From an uncultured Lachnospiraceae bacterium (GTDB lineage Bacteria > Bacillota > Clostridia > Lachnospirales > Lachnospiraceae), in assembly GCA_934434905.1 (NCBI GenBank), contig CAKSAI010000219.1:1-5802 (forward strand): DNA of 5,802 nucleotides, in the 5' to 3' direction. A program made the translations under genes and the position numbers. The notes beneath the pieces were generated by a model. It did no database searches and had not been told where the DNA came from. It was given only the letters and a program-made list of their open reading frames with translations. Shown here piece after piece: positions 5,773 through 5,802 of this stretch; position 1 is the first letter of the stretch, and every line of letters begins with the position of its first letter.

Positions 5773-5802
5773 TTGCTCTTTGTGCAGGCTTGTCTTAATG
5801 AC

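Noticed and set aside
5618..5802. A C-terminal gene fragment on the minus strand entering from the right edge
   Set aside because: The roughly 60-codon open frame runs through a strong terminator-like hairpin and its translation is low in hydrophobic core patterns. A non-coding spacer is more likely.
1..5802. CRISPR arrays, insertion sequences, tRNA or rRNA genes
   Set aside because: No regularly spaced repeats, transposase motifs, terminal inverted repeats or RNA-gene signatures were seen on either strand.

Overview
The window carries one compact metabolic locus from a bacterium of medium GC content. All four complete genes sit behind strong AAGGAG-type Shine-Dalgarno sites at normal spacing. 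Together with the family assignments, this suggests an anaerobic, amino-acid-fermenting Bacillota-like organism (Clostridia or Negativicutes type). That placement is an inference; no rRNA or other phylogenetic marker is present.

Layout, left to right. Bases 1-483 (+) hold the 3' part of a YheO/DauR-type regulator (end of a PAS-like domain plus C-terminal HTH), followed by a clean intrinsic terminator at 486-518. Four genes then run on the minus strand, so transcription goes from right to left: a RidA-family enamine/imine deaminase (5051-5428), an NhaC-family sodium-coupled antiporter or permease (3376-4836), a protein of the L-cysteine desulfidase / L-serine dehydratase-alpha family (2037-3332, GTG start), and a fold-type I, class III aminotransferase-like PLP enzyme that most resembles the Lactobacillus isoleucine 2-epimerase / amino acid racemase group (538-1923). 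The regulator and the operon converge.

A sigma-A-like promoter (TTGACG, 17 bp, TAAAAT) lies upstream of the RidA gene. It is overlaid by two tandem 18-bp palindromes of the form GTGATA...TATCAC, 20 bp apart centre to centre, plus a degenerate third copy over the -35 box. This is the geometry of a repressor-controlled promoter. A strong hairpin (5737-5772) near the right edge probably separates this operon from its neighbour. A hairpin between the desulfidase-like and racemase-like genes may attenuate or process the transcript.

Working model (inference): the transporter moves an amino acid across the membrane, the racemase-like enzyme interconverts its D and L forms, the desulfidase/dehydratase-family protein eliminates its side-chain group to give an enamine, and RidA hydrolyses that reactive enamine/imine to the 2-oxo acid. 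The regulator, whose family includes a D-arginine-responsive member, would sense the substrate. Two enzymes have unusual key residues. The racemase-like protein has Glu where the PLP-pyridine-binding Asp is expected. The desulfidase-like protein has Val in place of the first conserved Cys of the GCTEP motif. The chemistry may therefore differ from that of the named families.
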